Below the pieces are notes generated by a model, which saw nothing but the letters and a program-made list of their open reading frames with translations, was not told where the DNA came from and did not search any database. This document shows positions 34,764 to 42,794 of a DNA stretch of 64,000 nt, piece by piece. The DNA is from Fuscovulum blasticum DSM 2131 (GTDB taxonomy: Bacteria > Pseudomonadota > Alphaproteobacteria > Rhodobacterales > Rhodobacteraceae), in assembly GCF_003034965.1 (NCBI RefSeq), contig NZ_PZKE01000002.1, positions 62,001 through 126,000 on the forward strand, given 5' to 3'. Position numbers and translations under genes: made by a program. Numbering within the stretch: the stretch's first letter is position 1; each line of letters opens with the position of its first letter.

Positions 34764-34838
34764 TGGTTGCGGGGGCAGGATTTGAACCTGCGGCCTTCAG
34801 GTTATGAGGCCGATGCTCTACCGCTGCGCTACCCCGCA
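34764..34838 (-). tRNA. phage-borne tRNA-Met(CAT), hybrid formed by satellite insertion
   Basis: A complete cloverleaf with 5' TGCGGGG pairing 3' CCCCGCA, anticodon CAT in loop CTCATAA, T arm GCAGG/CCTGC and encoded CCA. U1-A72 pairs, so it is elongator-like rather than initiator; tRNA-Ile2 is possible. The 5' part is from the Mu-like phage and the 3' part from the satellite. The join leaves a C31-C39 mismatch and a G-U pair in the anticodon stem, absent from the ancestral version. The core is at 34802-34811. Confidence 0.88.
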
Positions 34839-34986
34839 AAGGGTGCCGGTCTCTCCCGGTGGTCACGCCCCCTTGCGACGTTCGCGTCCGGGTCCGCCCC
34901 CGGCTAGCCTACTTGATCCTCCCGACCCGTGGGCCTGGTGTGTCCCCGATAGGGCCGGTCCGCGAGTGGATCGTTCGCTCGGGATG
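34839..34986. other. spacer between tRNA and gp35
   Basis: About 150 bp of Mu-like phage DNA without a gene or a clear promoter. It was transcribed with the second late operon. Confidence 0.4.
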
Positions 34987-35352
34987 TCAGACCGCCGGCT
35001 TCAGTTCGGCCCAGATTTCCGCGACCAGCGCCTTCGTCAGGCCCTTGGTGCCGGTGGGCAGCGCCTTGCGCAGCGCCTCCACCTTCGGCAGGCCATCCTC
35101 GCCAAAATCGCCGGGTTCAAGCTGGCCGATGGCATCGCGCACCGAAACGCGCAGGCTGTCCTCGATGGCGCCGGCCACGTCGACCGTGTCCTCCGGGGCC
35201 GGGCCGATCCGCAGGTTGGGCTCGTCCTTCAGGATGGTCCATTGCTCTGGCGTGAACTCGTCCCGCGAGACGGTCTTGCCGGCCTCGGGCCAGTGGACGC
35301 CGCAACGGAAGAAACCGGCTGCGGCGGTGGCCTTGATGATCAGACGCTTCAT
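34987..35352 (-). CDS. Mu gp35-like protein (HI1506 type)
   Basis: A 121-residue protein directly after the capsid gene: MKRLIIKATAAAGFFRCGVHWPEAG near the N-terminus and a helical C-terminus KALPTGTKGLTKALVAEIW. Position and N-terminal pattern match Mu gp35/HI1506-type proteins of unknown, head-related function. It is the last Mu gene before the satellite. Confidence 0.75.
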   Translation of the reverse strand: MKRLIIKATAAAGFFRCGVHWPEAGKTVSRDEFTPEQWTILKDEPNLRIGPAPEDTVDVAGAIEDSLRVSVRDAIGQLEPGDFGEDGLPKVEALRKALPTGTKGLTKALVAEIWAELKPAV

Positions 35353-35363
35353 CGTGACCCTCC

Positions 35364-36284
35364 TTACAGCCAGTCGGAGACGATCACGTCGACGGCCTTG
35401 TAGAGCACGTTGCTCTCCCCGCCGGCGAGGTTCGCCTTGTTGATCAGGTCATCGGCGGCGGAACGAAGGGCCGCCGGAACGACCAGCGTGGTCGGACGGA
35501 TGCCCAGGGGCCGGCCGCCATCGCCCTTGAAGGCCGTCATCGCGTCCCGCGCCGCCTTGAAGTTGACGTCGGTCAGCGCGGCCTTGGAGCAATAGGCCAT
35601 CTGCCAGAACCCGTAACCGCCGTTGCAGCGGTAGCGGATGCCGTGCAGGTACTGGTCCTTGATGAACACATGGTCCGAGGTGCCGGGGCTCGTCTTGTTC
35701 TCGAACTCGGGCTTGGTGCGTTCCTGGAAGATGAACGGCTTGATCGCCTTGCGGGTGTCGAGCAGATACCAGGCCGGCCCGGGCGCGCCACCGCCGGAAT
35801 TGTAGTTCGACACCGTCGCCGCGACGCCGGTCCCGTCCACATTCGGATAGACCGGGTGGTCGGTGTCGAAGAAATACTGGCCATCGTAGCACGCCGTCGA
35901 CGTGCCGGCCGCCATCAGCGCAGCCATGATCTTGTCGGGATGCTGGGCAGCTTCCTGCCCCATCGACGCGGCCACCGCCGCATAATGGCCGTACTGGTCA
36001 TCCTCGACCGCGGTCCGGCGCACACCCAGCGTGGCCTCGAACAGCTTGTTGGTGATCTGGTAGCCCTGCGCCTTCATGTCCTTGATGACGCGATCGCCGA
36101 CCCATTCCTGCAGCGTGGGGAAATCGCCCAGCCAGTCATAGGTGTTCGAGGTCGAAGACGACGACACGGTGGTCGCGATCTTCTCGAAGACCGAGTCCGC
36201 GCGCATCGTCTTGTAGGCGTCATTGAACGCCTTGTTGAGGGCCGTCTGCAGGGTGGCCAACAGGGTGGGGGTGATGATTGCCAT
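35364..36284 (-). CDS. T: Mu gpT-like major capsid protein
   Basis: A 306-residue major head subunit. The N-terminus MAIITPTLLATLQTALNKAF, the central FEATLGVRRTAVEDDQYGHY and the DTDHPVYP segment are typical of gpT. It builds the T=7-type Mu head. It is preceded by protease/scaffold genes in the canonical order I-Z-T. Confidence 0.94.
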   Translation of the reverse strand: MAIITPTLLATLQTALNKAFNDAYKTMRADSVFEKIATTVSSSSTSNTYDWLGDFPTLQEWVGDRVIKDMKAQGYQITNKLFEATLGVRRTAVEDDQYGHYAAVAASMGQEAAQHPDKIMAALMAAGTSTACYDGQYFFDTDHPVYPNVDGTGVAATVSNYNSGGGAPGPAWYLLDTRKAIKPFIFQERTKPEFENKTSPGTSDHVFIKDQYLHGIRYRCNGGYGFWQMAYCSKAALTDVNFKAARDAMTAFKGDGGRPLGIRPTTLVVPAALRSAADDLINKANLAGGESNVLYKAVDVIVSDWL

Positions 36285-36290
36285 CGCGCG

Positions 36291-36773
36291 TTACTCCTTC
36301 GCGCCCTTGCCGAAGGTCTCGGCCGGGTCCATGCCCAACTGGCGGCAGACCGCCAGTTGCTCTTCCGTGTAGGTGCCGCTGTCCTGACCGGCTTTCTTGT
36401 CCAGCCCGGACGGCGCGGCGATGACCGGCTGGGTGGCGATGAAGCCCTTGAAGCGGTCCAGACCGCCCTCGGCGCGGCAGGTGGCCAGATGGTAGTCGCG
36501 GCTGGCCGGGGCGATCTTGCCCTCGGCAATCGCCGCATCCACGGCCGCCTCGGCCTCCTTGTCGGCGCGGGCCTTGGCCTCGGTCTCGAAGGTGGTGATG
36601 CGGTTGAGCGCCAGTTGGTGATCGGCACGCGGCACCCATGCCGCCGGATCGGGATGCTGGGCGCGGTTCAGCGCCAGTTGCTGGTCGGACTTCAGCTTGT
36701 CGATGGCCGTGACCGCATCGGTCGCGGTGGCGCCATCGGCAAGGCCGAGCGCCTTGAGCACTTCGGGGTTCAT
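36291..36773 (-). CDS. Z: internal-start scaffold protein (Mu gpZ equivalent)
   Basis: An in-frame internal ATG (MNPEVLKALGLADGATATD) is preceded by a strong AGGAG ribosome site seven bases upstream, giving a 160-residue helical scaffold from the 3' part of gene I. Mu makes its scaffold Z the same way. It is removed from the prohead by the protease. Confidence 0.75.
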   Translation of the reverse strand: MNPEVLKALGLADGATATDAVTAIDKLKSDQQLALNRAQHPDPAAWVPRADHQLALNRITTFETEAKARADKEAEAAVDAAIAEGKIAPASRDYHLATCRAEGGLDRFKGFIATQPVIAAPSGLDKKAGQDSGTYTEEQLAVCRQLGMDPAETFGKGAKE

Positions 36774-37259
36774 GTCGGTCTCCTGGTAAGGGTCTTGGCG
36801 ATTGAGGGCGGGCAGCTTGAAATTCGGAACATTGGTCAGGCCGATCGACACCAGCCGCATCACCGCCCGGGTCTTGGGGTCGAAGAAGAAGCCGGGGCTG
36901 ACATAGCGATAGGCGCGCGAGGCGATGGCTTCGCGCCCGGTCTCGTTCCAGTCGATCCGTGCCCAGAGCGCCCCGTCCCGGTTTTCAAGCTGCTTGACCC
37001 AGCCGACGGCATCGGCCCGTTCACCGGCCTCGCCCTTGACGTGGGTCGCGTGTTCGAAATCCACCGGGGCCTCGGCCCCTTCGCGCGCGGCAGCGGCATA
37101 GACCTGCACGACCGCGTCCGGGTCCGGCAGTTGCCATTCGCGGCCATCGCGCGCCGGCAGCCGCGGGCCTGCCGGGGTGATCTGCACCCAGTCGGGCACA
37201 TGGGCGCCCTCGAAGCAGAGGGCAAAAGCCTGGGATTGAAGAAGGGCGCGGGTTTTCAT
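36291..37259 (-). CDS. I: Mu gpI-like prohead protease with fused scaffold
   Basis: A 322-residue protein. The N-terminal protease domain contains DAVVQVYAAAAREGAEAPVDFEHATH (conserved acidic-His motif) and ASRAYRYVSPGF. The C-terminal half is a Glu/Ala/Lys-rich scaffold. Start at 37259 (MKTRALL); an ATG four codons upstream is possible. The late-promoter motif copy B ends 33 bp before the start. It cleaves the scaffold during head maturation. Confidence 0.9.
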   Translation of the reverse strand: MKTRALLQSQAFALCFEGAHVPDWVQITPAGPRLPARDGREWQLPDPDAVVQVYAAAAREGAEAPVDFEHATHVKGEAGERADAVGWVKQLENRDGALWARIDWNETGREAIASRAYRYVSPGFFFDPKTRAVMRLVSIGLTNVPNFKLPALNRQDPYQETDMNPEVLKALGLADGATATDAVTAIDKLKSDQQLALNRAQHPDPAAWVPRADHQLALNRITTFETEAKARADKEAEAAVDAAIAEGKIAPASRDYHLATCRAEGGLDRFKGFIATQPVIAAPSGLDKKAGQDSGTYTEEQLAVCRQLGMDPAETFGKGAKE

Positions 37260-37291
37260 GGGGGCGACCATGCCCGCGCCACAGCCGGCGA

Positions 37292-37314
37292 TCGCCCTTG
37301 AAACCTTTCGGTGG
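37292..37314 (-). promoter_or_regulatory. late-promoter motif, copy B (head/baseplate operon)
   Basis: Minus-strand core CGAAAGGTTTCAAGGGCG, differing from copies A and C by three central bases. It starts the operon that originally ran I-Z-T-gp35-tRNA-gp36-37-G-V-W-J-I-fibre, now split by the satellite. The rest of the 304-bp gap 37272-37575 has no gene. Confidence 0.68.
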
Positions 37315-37536
37315 AGGTGGCCCCGCACATCGTCGATTTCGGGGGGCGGCGACAGCGGGCCGTAGAGGCCCCGTCTCGCCTTCACCCTACGAGGAGACCC
37401 GACAGCCTGTCGACCCCCTTCAAAGGGTATTCAAAACCGCGCTACGGGCCGGTTCCGGGTCCGACCGCCGGGTGCCGGTTGAAATCCGACGGCAGATCAG
37501 CTAGATTTCGCTTGCGAGCCTGAGCCATGGGCACCG

Positions 37537-37570
37537 GCCTGGACCGTGAGGGAGTACCGCCCCTCCAGGC
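37537..37570 (-). terminator. hairpin after gpF
   Basis: GCCTGGA (37537-37543) and TCCAGGC (37564-37570) pair with further G/C pairing inside. It is just downstream of the gpF stop and ahead of the next late promoter, so it may end the first late operon. No strong T-run. Confidence 0.45.
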
Positions 37571-37575
37571 TCGTA

Positions 37576-38826
37576 TCATTCCTTCAGAACCTTTGTCGTC
37601 TCCTGACGCTTCAGCGCAGTCCAGCGCCTAAGCGTTACCCTATACATCGTATCGACAAACAGGCCGGACGCCTTGACCACGACGATGATCCGCAATGGCA
37701 AGCGCTCATAGGGATCGGGGCTGGCTGGATTGGCAGCCGCGTCCAGGTCGAAGATCAGCCTCGGATGCGACCCGGGCCGCTTCTGCAGCGCGACCCGGCC
37801 AGCCAGATCCAGAAAGGCCATCCACTTGAGGTCGCCAACCCGGCGCGCCTTGTCCTGACCAAAGACATGGTCGCGTGTGATGTTCGAGAACTCGACCAGG
37901 TGCAGGTTCGTTCCCGCCGCTTCTGCAAACTCCGCAGGCAGAAGGCCGACCGGAGCATTTCCGACCGATGACGGGTCCGTCGCCAGGCGTGCCACCCGCC
38001 AGCTCGTGGCAATATCACGCAGGGCGGCCCGCCTTGCCGCCTCAGGTAAGGCAAGCAGGCGGTCCTTCAGCATCGCTTCCATGTTCTGCAAGCGCAGCTT
38101 TCCGGGGTTGCGCTGCCAGCCCGGGTCGATGCCCACCGGCACCAACTGGCGGTCGCCGGTGCGCTTGTTCTGCCAGATCCTGTCCTGGACATCGGGCATG
38201 TCTGACACGCCACGCCGCCCGGCCTCGGCCTTGGTCACCTGACGGACCCAGCATTTGCAGCCCCAGCCATTCGGCGGCATCCACTCCTCCCAGAACGGAC
38301 TGTCCACCGGCAGGATCATCCCTGCCTTGTCGGCGTGGTGCGGGCGGTGGGTTTCGCTGGGGCCAAGGCGGTATTCAAGGAAGGGGAACGCTGCCTTCGT
38401 CCGCTCGATCCGCTCCCACTGGCCGGCGGCGCGGGCAGACCGCAGGTTGGCGTCATAGATCGTCTTCAGCCGCCTGGGGCTGCCCAACTGGGCATCGACA
38501 ATCTCGCCCGTCAGCGGGTCTTCCATCTCGCGGCGGCCCCACCAGTCGGCCAGTTTCGGATTGGTGCGCCAGCTTTTCTGGAACGCCTCTAACGGCACCC
38601 CCGCATCAAGGGCCTTCTGCGCCTCGTCACGCGCCGCCTCCAGCAGGTCAAGTTCGGTCATCTTCGCCACGGTGAAGGCGACGGCATGTTCTTCCGGCTC
38701 GACATCCTCCCAAGAAAACGCCGGGCGCAGGCCCTTGTTGCGGAAGAAGCGGCTGGCCTCGGGCGGCGGGCCGGGGTTGAAACTGTATCCCGGGCGGTCA
38801 GGGTATTCGGGATCGTCGTCAGCCAT
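37576..38826 (-). CDS. F: Mu gpF/gp30-like head morphogenesis protein with extra C-terminal domain
   Basis: A 416-residue protein. Residues about 20-250 are the Mu F family head-morphogenesis domain, including NLRSARAAGQWERIE, EWMPPNGWGCKCWVRQVT and DPGWQRNPG. About 110 extra C-terminal residues contain NITRDHVFGQD and LPLRIIVVVKASGLFVDTMY; this resembles the PBECR-type nuclease-like domains known to be fused to gpF proteins in polyvalent phage proteins. It would be packaged minor head protein, possibly delivered to the host. Confidence 0.85.
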   Translation of the reverse strand: MADDDPEYPDRPGYSFNPGPPPEASRFFRNKGLRPAFSWEDVEPEEHAVAFTVAKMTELDLLEAARDEAQKALDAGVPLEAFQKSWRTNPKLADWWGRREMEDPLTGEIVDAQLGSPRRLKTIYDANLRSARAAGQWERIERTKAAFPFLEYRLGPSETHRPHHADKAGMILPVDSPFWEEWMPPNGWGCKCWVRQVTKAEAGRRGVSDMPDVQDRIWQNKRTGDRQLVPVGIDPGWQRNPGKLRLQNMEAMLKDRLLALPEAARRAALRDIATSWRVARLATDPSSVGNAPVGLLPAEFAEAAGTNLHLVEFSNITRDHVFGQDKARRVGDLKWMAFLDLAGRVALQKRPGSHPRLIFDLDAAANPASPDPYERLPLRIIVVVKASGLFVDTMYRVTLRRWTALKRQETTKVLKE

Positions 38827-40351
38827 CCACCTGGTCCCCGACCACGCGCGCCTTGAACATGCCCTTCACCAGGGTTTCAACGGCCAGCCCGGTCGGCATG
38901 TGACGCAGGGCCTCGGGGAGGCGCGCCAGAAGATCCTCGTAGCTGGTCGCCCCGTCGACGGCCGTGCCCACCGCGTCCTGAAGACCGTCCGCCAGTTCCT
39001 GCCAGTCTTCCAGCATGTCCGCCGCGATTTCTTCGATATCGGGCGCGCGGGGCGCTTCCCGGTTCAGCGCCAGCTTGCCAGGCGCAGCCGCAGGCGGCTG
39101 GCTGGCCAGCCCGCCCACAACCTCGTCACCCTCCGCAGGATCGGTGTAGCCCAGCGTCTGCCGCAACTCCGTTGCCTTGAACTTCACCCCGATACCAGCC
39201 AGCGAGACGGCCCCTTCGACCTTGGCCTTGGCGTCTTCCGGTTCGTCCACGGTAAAGACCAGGCGCGGATAAACCGCCTGCACCCCGAAGTTCAGATCCA
39301 CGAAGGGGCGCACCAGATCCCGGTTCAGCGTCCCGGTCACGGCGCGTGCATCGCTGGCGGCGATATCGTGGCGCACCTCATTGTGCACCTTGGCCTGGGC
39401 TTCGGACGATCCGCTGTCGGCCGTCATGGTCTGGCCCAGCACCGCCTTCGACACCTGCTCATCCGCCCAGCGGGCGAAGCTCTCGAAGATTGCTGTCCCG
39501 GTCGCCGTGGGGCCGTTCTCGAAATCGATCTCCATCGACTTTGGCAGGACGGCCGCGGCATCGGTGCCGATGTTCGCCACCGCCTGGAACAGCTTGCGCA
39601 CATCCTCGGCCGTGGCTTCCGGCCCGTACCGGCCGAGGCGCAGCGGCAGGCCGTAGGTTTCGATGAAGGCGATCCAGTCCTTCAGCGTATAGGCCTTGCA
39701 CATCCAACTGAAGGCAACGACCCGCGCCAGACCACCGCGAAAGGTCAGGCCGGACTTGATCCGCGACCGATGCGTGATGAACTTCGCCGGCTCGAGCGGC
39801 AGACCGTCGACCGGGGCGGTCTCGTCGAGCAGCCGGATCTCGCGGCCGGTGGCCCGGTCGAACGTGAAGTGGCGGGGATCACAATAGATGAACTCCCCCG
39901 GCGTCCAGAGGCGCGCCGACCTGTCCCAGTCGATCTCGACCACGGAATAGGACTTGCCGAGCGCATCCAGCATATCCTCGATCAGGTCTGGCAGGCCCTC
40001 ATGCTCGGCCAGTTCGGTGCGCACCGCCTCGGCGATCTTCTTCGATTGCGCATCGTCGCCGCCCGGCTTGACGATCGGCGTCACGCCGCTGACCACCCGC
40101 TTCCGGGTGCCCAGCACCGACATGTAGTGCGGATCGCGCTCCTCCATCTCTTCGGCCAGCGTCAGGAACTCGCGCAGGTCGCCCTGGTCGCAGGCGGACA
40201 GGATGGACGCCAGTCGCTGCGGCGTCAGGCCCGAGGCGGTCGAGCCGTGCCAGATCTGGCGGACACCCGTCAGGCCCGCCTCTGCCAGTCGTTCGGTCAG
40301 CCGTTGCAGCCGGATCGGCCGGCCATAGGCATCAAGGATTGCCATCACCAA
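38819..40351 (-). CDS. Mu gp29-like portal protein (DUF935)
   Basis: A 510-residue DUF935 portal: MAILDAYGRPIRLQRLTERLAEAG, MSVLGTRKRVVSGVTP and VVAFSWMCKAYTLKDWIAFIETYGLPLRLG are diagnostic. It forms the Mu portal ring and overlaps both neighbours. Not related to the lambda-type portal of the satellite at 29106. Confidence 0.94.
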   Translation of the reverse strand: MVMAILDAYGRPIRLQRLTERLAEAGLTGVRQIWHGSTASGLTPQRLASILSACDQGDLREFLTLAEEMEERDPHYMSVLGTRKRVVSGVTPIVKPGGDDAQSKKIAEAVRTELAEHEGLPDLIEDMLDALGKSYSVVEIDWDRSARLWTPGEFIYCDPRHFTFDRATGREIRLLDETAPVDGLPLEPAKFITHRSRIKSGLTFRGGLARVVAFSWMCKAYTLKDWIAFIETYGLPLRLGRYGPEATAEDVRKLFQAVANIGTDAAAVLPKSMEIDFENGPTATGTAIFESFARWADEQVSKAVLGQTMTADSGSSEAQAKVHNEVRHDIAASDARAVTGTLNRDLVRPFVDLNFGVQAVYPRLVFTVDEPEDAKAKVEGAVSLAGIGVKFKATELRQTLGYTDPAEGDEVVGGLASQPPAAAPGKLALNREAPRAPDIEEIAADMLEDWQELADGLQDAVGTAVDGATSYEDLLARLPEALRHMPTGLAVETLVKGMFKARVVGDQVDG

Positions 40352-41754
40352 ACTCCTGTCTTGCCGCCGAACCCGCCGGTGATGCGGATATCGCGGTCGA
40401 AATCACCGCCGCCATGGCGGGGAACAGCCTGATAGGCATAGGGCTGGTAGCTGGTCTGCGCTGCCGAGGTTGCCATGGCGAAGGACCAGAACCTGTCAGC
40501 GTGTCCGTCTGTATCGCCGTCGGCAATCAGGCGGGGGGTGCCGGTGACCCCGACCTGTTTCTTGATCGCGTGCAGATCCGCGCGCAGCGGCACGTCGCCG
40601 GCCGGGATGCGGGTCTTGCGGTCCTGCATTGCCTCTTTCAGCGCGGTCGCCATGTCCAGCTTGGCGGCGGCCGAGAAGATTACCCCCTCGACCCGGCTTT
40701 CGCCGTGGCGGCGCTTCGCATCCTCGACGGGCTTTTCCCCCATGCCCGTCTGGTCCATCCGGCAGCGCACCACATGGTAGCGCCGGAAGACGTCCGCCAG
40801 CAGTTGGTCCTGTTCGAAGAAGGTGGCCCGGCGCCGGGTGATGACCTCGCGGGTCCACAGCACATCCCCGACCTGTTCCTGGACCCAGATCACGAAAAGG
40901 TCGCCGCGGGCGGCGATGTCGACGCCCACGAAGCACGGCCCGCCCTGGTAAAGGCCGGGCAGACCGGCGGCCGGGTGTTCGCATGATCCGATCAGGTCGT
41001 AGTCCAGCCAGGCACTGGCCTCGTCCAGCCATTGCAGTTCGTATTCCTGCGCCCAGGCATCAGGATCGGCCATGCCCTTGCGCAGCATGTCGATGTCACG
41101 GTCAAGGCCCTGGCGCACTGCCTCGTAGATGTCGACGACATGGCGCGACCAGACCGTGTCCTCGGCCGTCATCAGCTCGTAGAACTTGTTGCCCTTGCCG
41201 TTCGGGGTGCTGATCACCCGCAGCTTCTGCCGGCCTTTCGAGATGACCGGGAACAGGACGGCCCAGATCTCGCGCGACTTCGCATGAAAGGCGAACTCGT
41301 CCAGGATCACATTGGCGCTGAAGCCGCGGGCGGTGTCGGGGTTGGCGGGCAGCGCCGTGATGCGGCTGCCATTCGGGAATGCGACCTCCAGCGCCTTGTA
41401 AACGGCGTCCGGGCCCTTCTCTTGCGGCGCGCGAAACTCGCCCTCGTGAAAGGTCGGTTCGCCCCCTTTCAACAGGGTGTTGTAGACCTCGTAAAACGCC
41501 TTGGTGAACGGCTTGATGACTTCGGTCATCATTTCGGCCGCCTGCCGTTCGCCGCGCGACAGGATCACCCAGCGGGTGCGGCGGTCCTCGATCCAGCCCT
41601 TGAAGCAATCGTCGGCGCATTCACCGCCGGTTGAGAAAGTCTTGCCGGTCTGACGCGCAAACATGCCGATCTTGAACCGGCTGTCATCGGCGATCCACGC
41701 CTTCTGGTAAGGCAGGAAGTTGATGACGGGGGCAGTGGTGACGACTGCGCTCAT
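40345..41754 (-). CDS. Mu gp28-like terminase large subunit
   Basis: A 469-residue headful-packaging terminase. Walker A region FARQTGKTFS (about 33-42), Walker B VILDEFAFH (about 150-158), and nuclease start FVGVDIAARGDLFVIW (about 272-287). It packages host-flanked Mu DNA from the left (repressor-side) end. The insert makes the genome exceed one Mu-type headful. Confidence 0.93.
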   Translation of the reverse strand: MSAVVTTAPVINFLPYQKAWIADDSRFKIGMFARQTGKTFSTGGECADDCFKGWIEDRRTRWVILSRGERQAAEMMTEVIKPFTKAFYEVYNTLLKGGEPTFHEGEFRAPQEKGPDAVYKALEVAFPNGSRITALPANPDTARGFSANVILDEFAFHAKSREIWAVLFPVISKGRQKLRVISTPNGKGNKFYELMTAEDTVWSRHVVDIYEAVRQGLDRDIDMLRKGMADPDAWAQEYELQWLDEASAWLDYDLIGSCEHPAAGLPGLYQGGPCFVGVDIAARGDLFVIWVQEQVGDVLWTREVITRRRATFFEQDQLLADVFRRYHVVRCRMDQTGMGEKPVEDAKRRHGESRVEGVIFSAAAKLDMATALKEAMQDRKTRIPAGDVPLRADLHAIKKQVGVTGTPRLIADGDTDGHADRFWSFAMATSAAQTSYQPYAYQAVPRHGGGDFDRDIRITGGFGGKTGVW

Positions 41755-41957
41755 GCCTTGGCCTCGCGCACCGTCACCAGATACGGGCGCTGCCGCCAGA
41801 AGCTGACGCGGAAGCGCAGGCCGAGGTGTTCATAGACCTGGTGCTGACCGAAGAGAACGGCGCAGATCCGGCGGGGCCAGCCGGCCGACTGCCAGAAGCT
41901 GTTCGCCACCAGAGTGAAGGTGCCGATATCCACGTCAAGGGTGCGGGGGGCCGTCAT
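41751..41957 (-). CDS. small protein between terminase subunits
   Basis: A 68-residue product, MTAPRTLDVDIGTFTLVANSFW, beta-rich with FRVSFWRQRPYLVTV. Coupled by 4-base overlaps on both sides. Unknown function; not recognised. Confidence 0.65.
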   Translation of the reverse strand: MTAPRTLDVDIGTFTLVANSFWQSAGWPRRICAVLFGQHQVYEHLGLRFRVSFWRQRPYLVTVREAKA

Positions 41958-42493
41958 GCGAACCCCATGATCCGGCGCGCCTTTGCGGCGGCTTCCGCGT
42001 CCAGATCGCCTGCCTCGACTGCGGCATCCAGCTTGGCAGACTGCTCTTTCCGTTCCTTTTCGCGCATCGCCTGGACGATGCCGGAAGAACTCATGACGTC
42101 CTTCATCATGCGGGCAAGGAAGTGCAGGTTCTGCGGACTGATCTCGGCGCCATTTTTGGCGACCTCTGCCTGCATCACCTTGAACGCCAGCGTGGTCAGC
42201 ATCTGGAACAGCACGTTCTGGCGCTGCGCCTGGTCATCCATGCCCATCTCGCCCAGCCATTCCTTGGCCCAGTCCGATGCCTGGTCCTGCAGCTTGACGA
42301 ACTCGCGGTACTCGGACCCGTAGTCATGCAGCGCAGATTTGCGGATGCGCAGTTCCGACCCGGCCTCGGCCAGGCGCCAGTTCAGTTCTTCGGCCAGCGC
42401 TTCATAGTCGCCAAAGCCGCGCGCCCGCAGGGCCTCTTGCAGCCACTGGCGCAGTTCGGCCGGCAGAAGATCGACCTTGCGGGGAACCGGCAT
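41954..42493 (-). CDS. Mu gp27-like terminase small subunit (DUF3486)
   Basis: A 179-residue DUF3486 protein, starting MPVPRKVDLLPAELRQWLQEAL with an HTH-like region (ALAEELNWRLAEAGSELRIRKSALHDYG) and a helical C-terminus. DUF3486 proteins are the proposed small terminase of Mu-like phages. The start at 42493 removes a non-homologous upstream extension. Confidence 0.88.
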   Translation of the reverse strand: MPVPRKVDLLPAELRQWLQEALRARGFGDYEALAEELNWRLAEAGSELRIRKSALHDYGSEYREFVKLQDQASDWAKEWLGEMGMDDQAQRQNVLFQMLTTLAFKVMQAEVAKNGAEISPQNLHFLARMMKDVMSSSGIVQAMREKERKEQSAKLDAAVEAGDLDAEAAAKARRIMGFA

Positions 42494-42494
42494 G

Positions 42495-42794
42495 TCAGAC
42501 CCTCGGGGCGGGGCGCTGGATGTCCGGGTGCGAAGCAAGGCCAGTGGCGATCTCGACGCCCCGCGTCGTGGCGGTGGCCAGCAAGAGGGTGCCCAGATCC
42601 TCAAGCGCGATCATGCCCTGTTCCTTCAGCCAGACCAGTTCGGTCGTCACCTGATCAGAGGTCGAGCCGATGCCGACACCGTTCAGCACATCGCGGATGA
42701 TCGAGCCGTTGGCGGTATAGCCATCGCAGTCCTTCAGGAACCGCAGGATGGCAAGGCGGCGGTGCTTGCGGGCGAGGTGTGCGTAATCGTTCAT
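42495..42794 (-). CDS. Mu gp26-like winged-helix protein
   Basis: A 99-residue winged-helix-like protein: RRLAILRFLKDCDGYTANGSIIRDVLNGVG, then TELVWLKEQGMIALEDLG. The same family lies between DUF2730 and gp27 in other Mu-like phages. Probably structural or DNA-binding; unproven. Confidence 0.75.
   Translation of the reverse strand: MNDYAHLARKHRRLAILRFLKDCDGYTANGSIIRDVLNGVGIGSTSDQVTTELVWLKEQGMIALEDLGTLLLATATTRGVEIATGLASHPDIQRPAPRV

Larger units (their letters stand above)
17194..34811. mobile_element. capsid-encoding phage satellite (cf-PICI-like) inserted in a Mu-like phage tRNA gene
   Basis: A 17,608-bp element bounded by 10-bp core copies TTATGAGGCC at 17194-17203 and 34802-34811. Its genes are: integrase, MerR-like and AlpA-like regulators, primase-helicase, TerS, TerL, a restriction-modification block, portal, fused protease-capsid, gpW-like connector, DUF2190 protein and accessory genes. 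No tail, baseplate, holin or endolysin gene is present, the diagnostic gap of capsid-forming PICIs. A lambda-like prophage that lost its tail genes is the alternative. Compactness, intact junctions and intact head genes favour a satellite. Confidence 0.85.
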
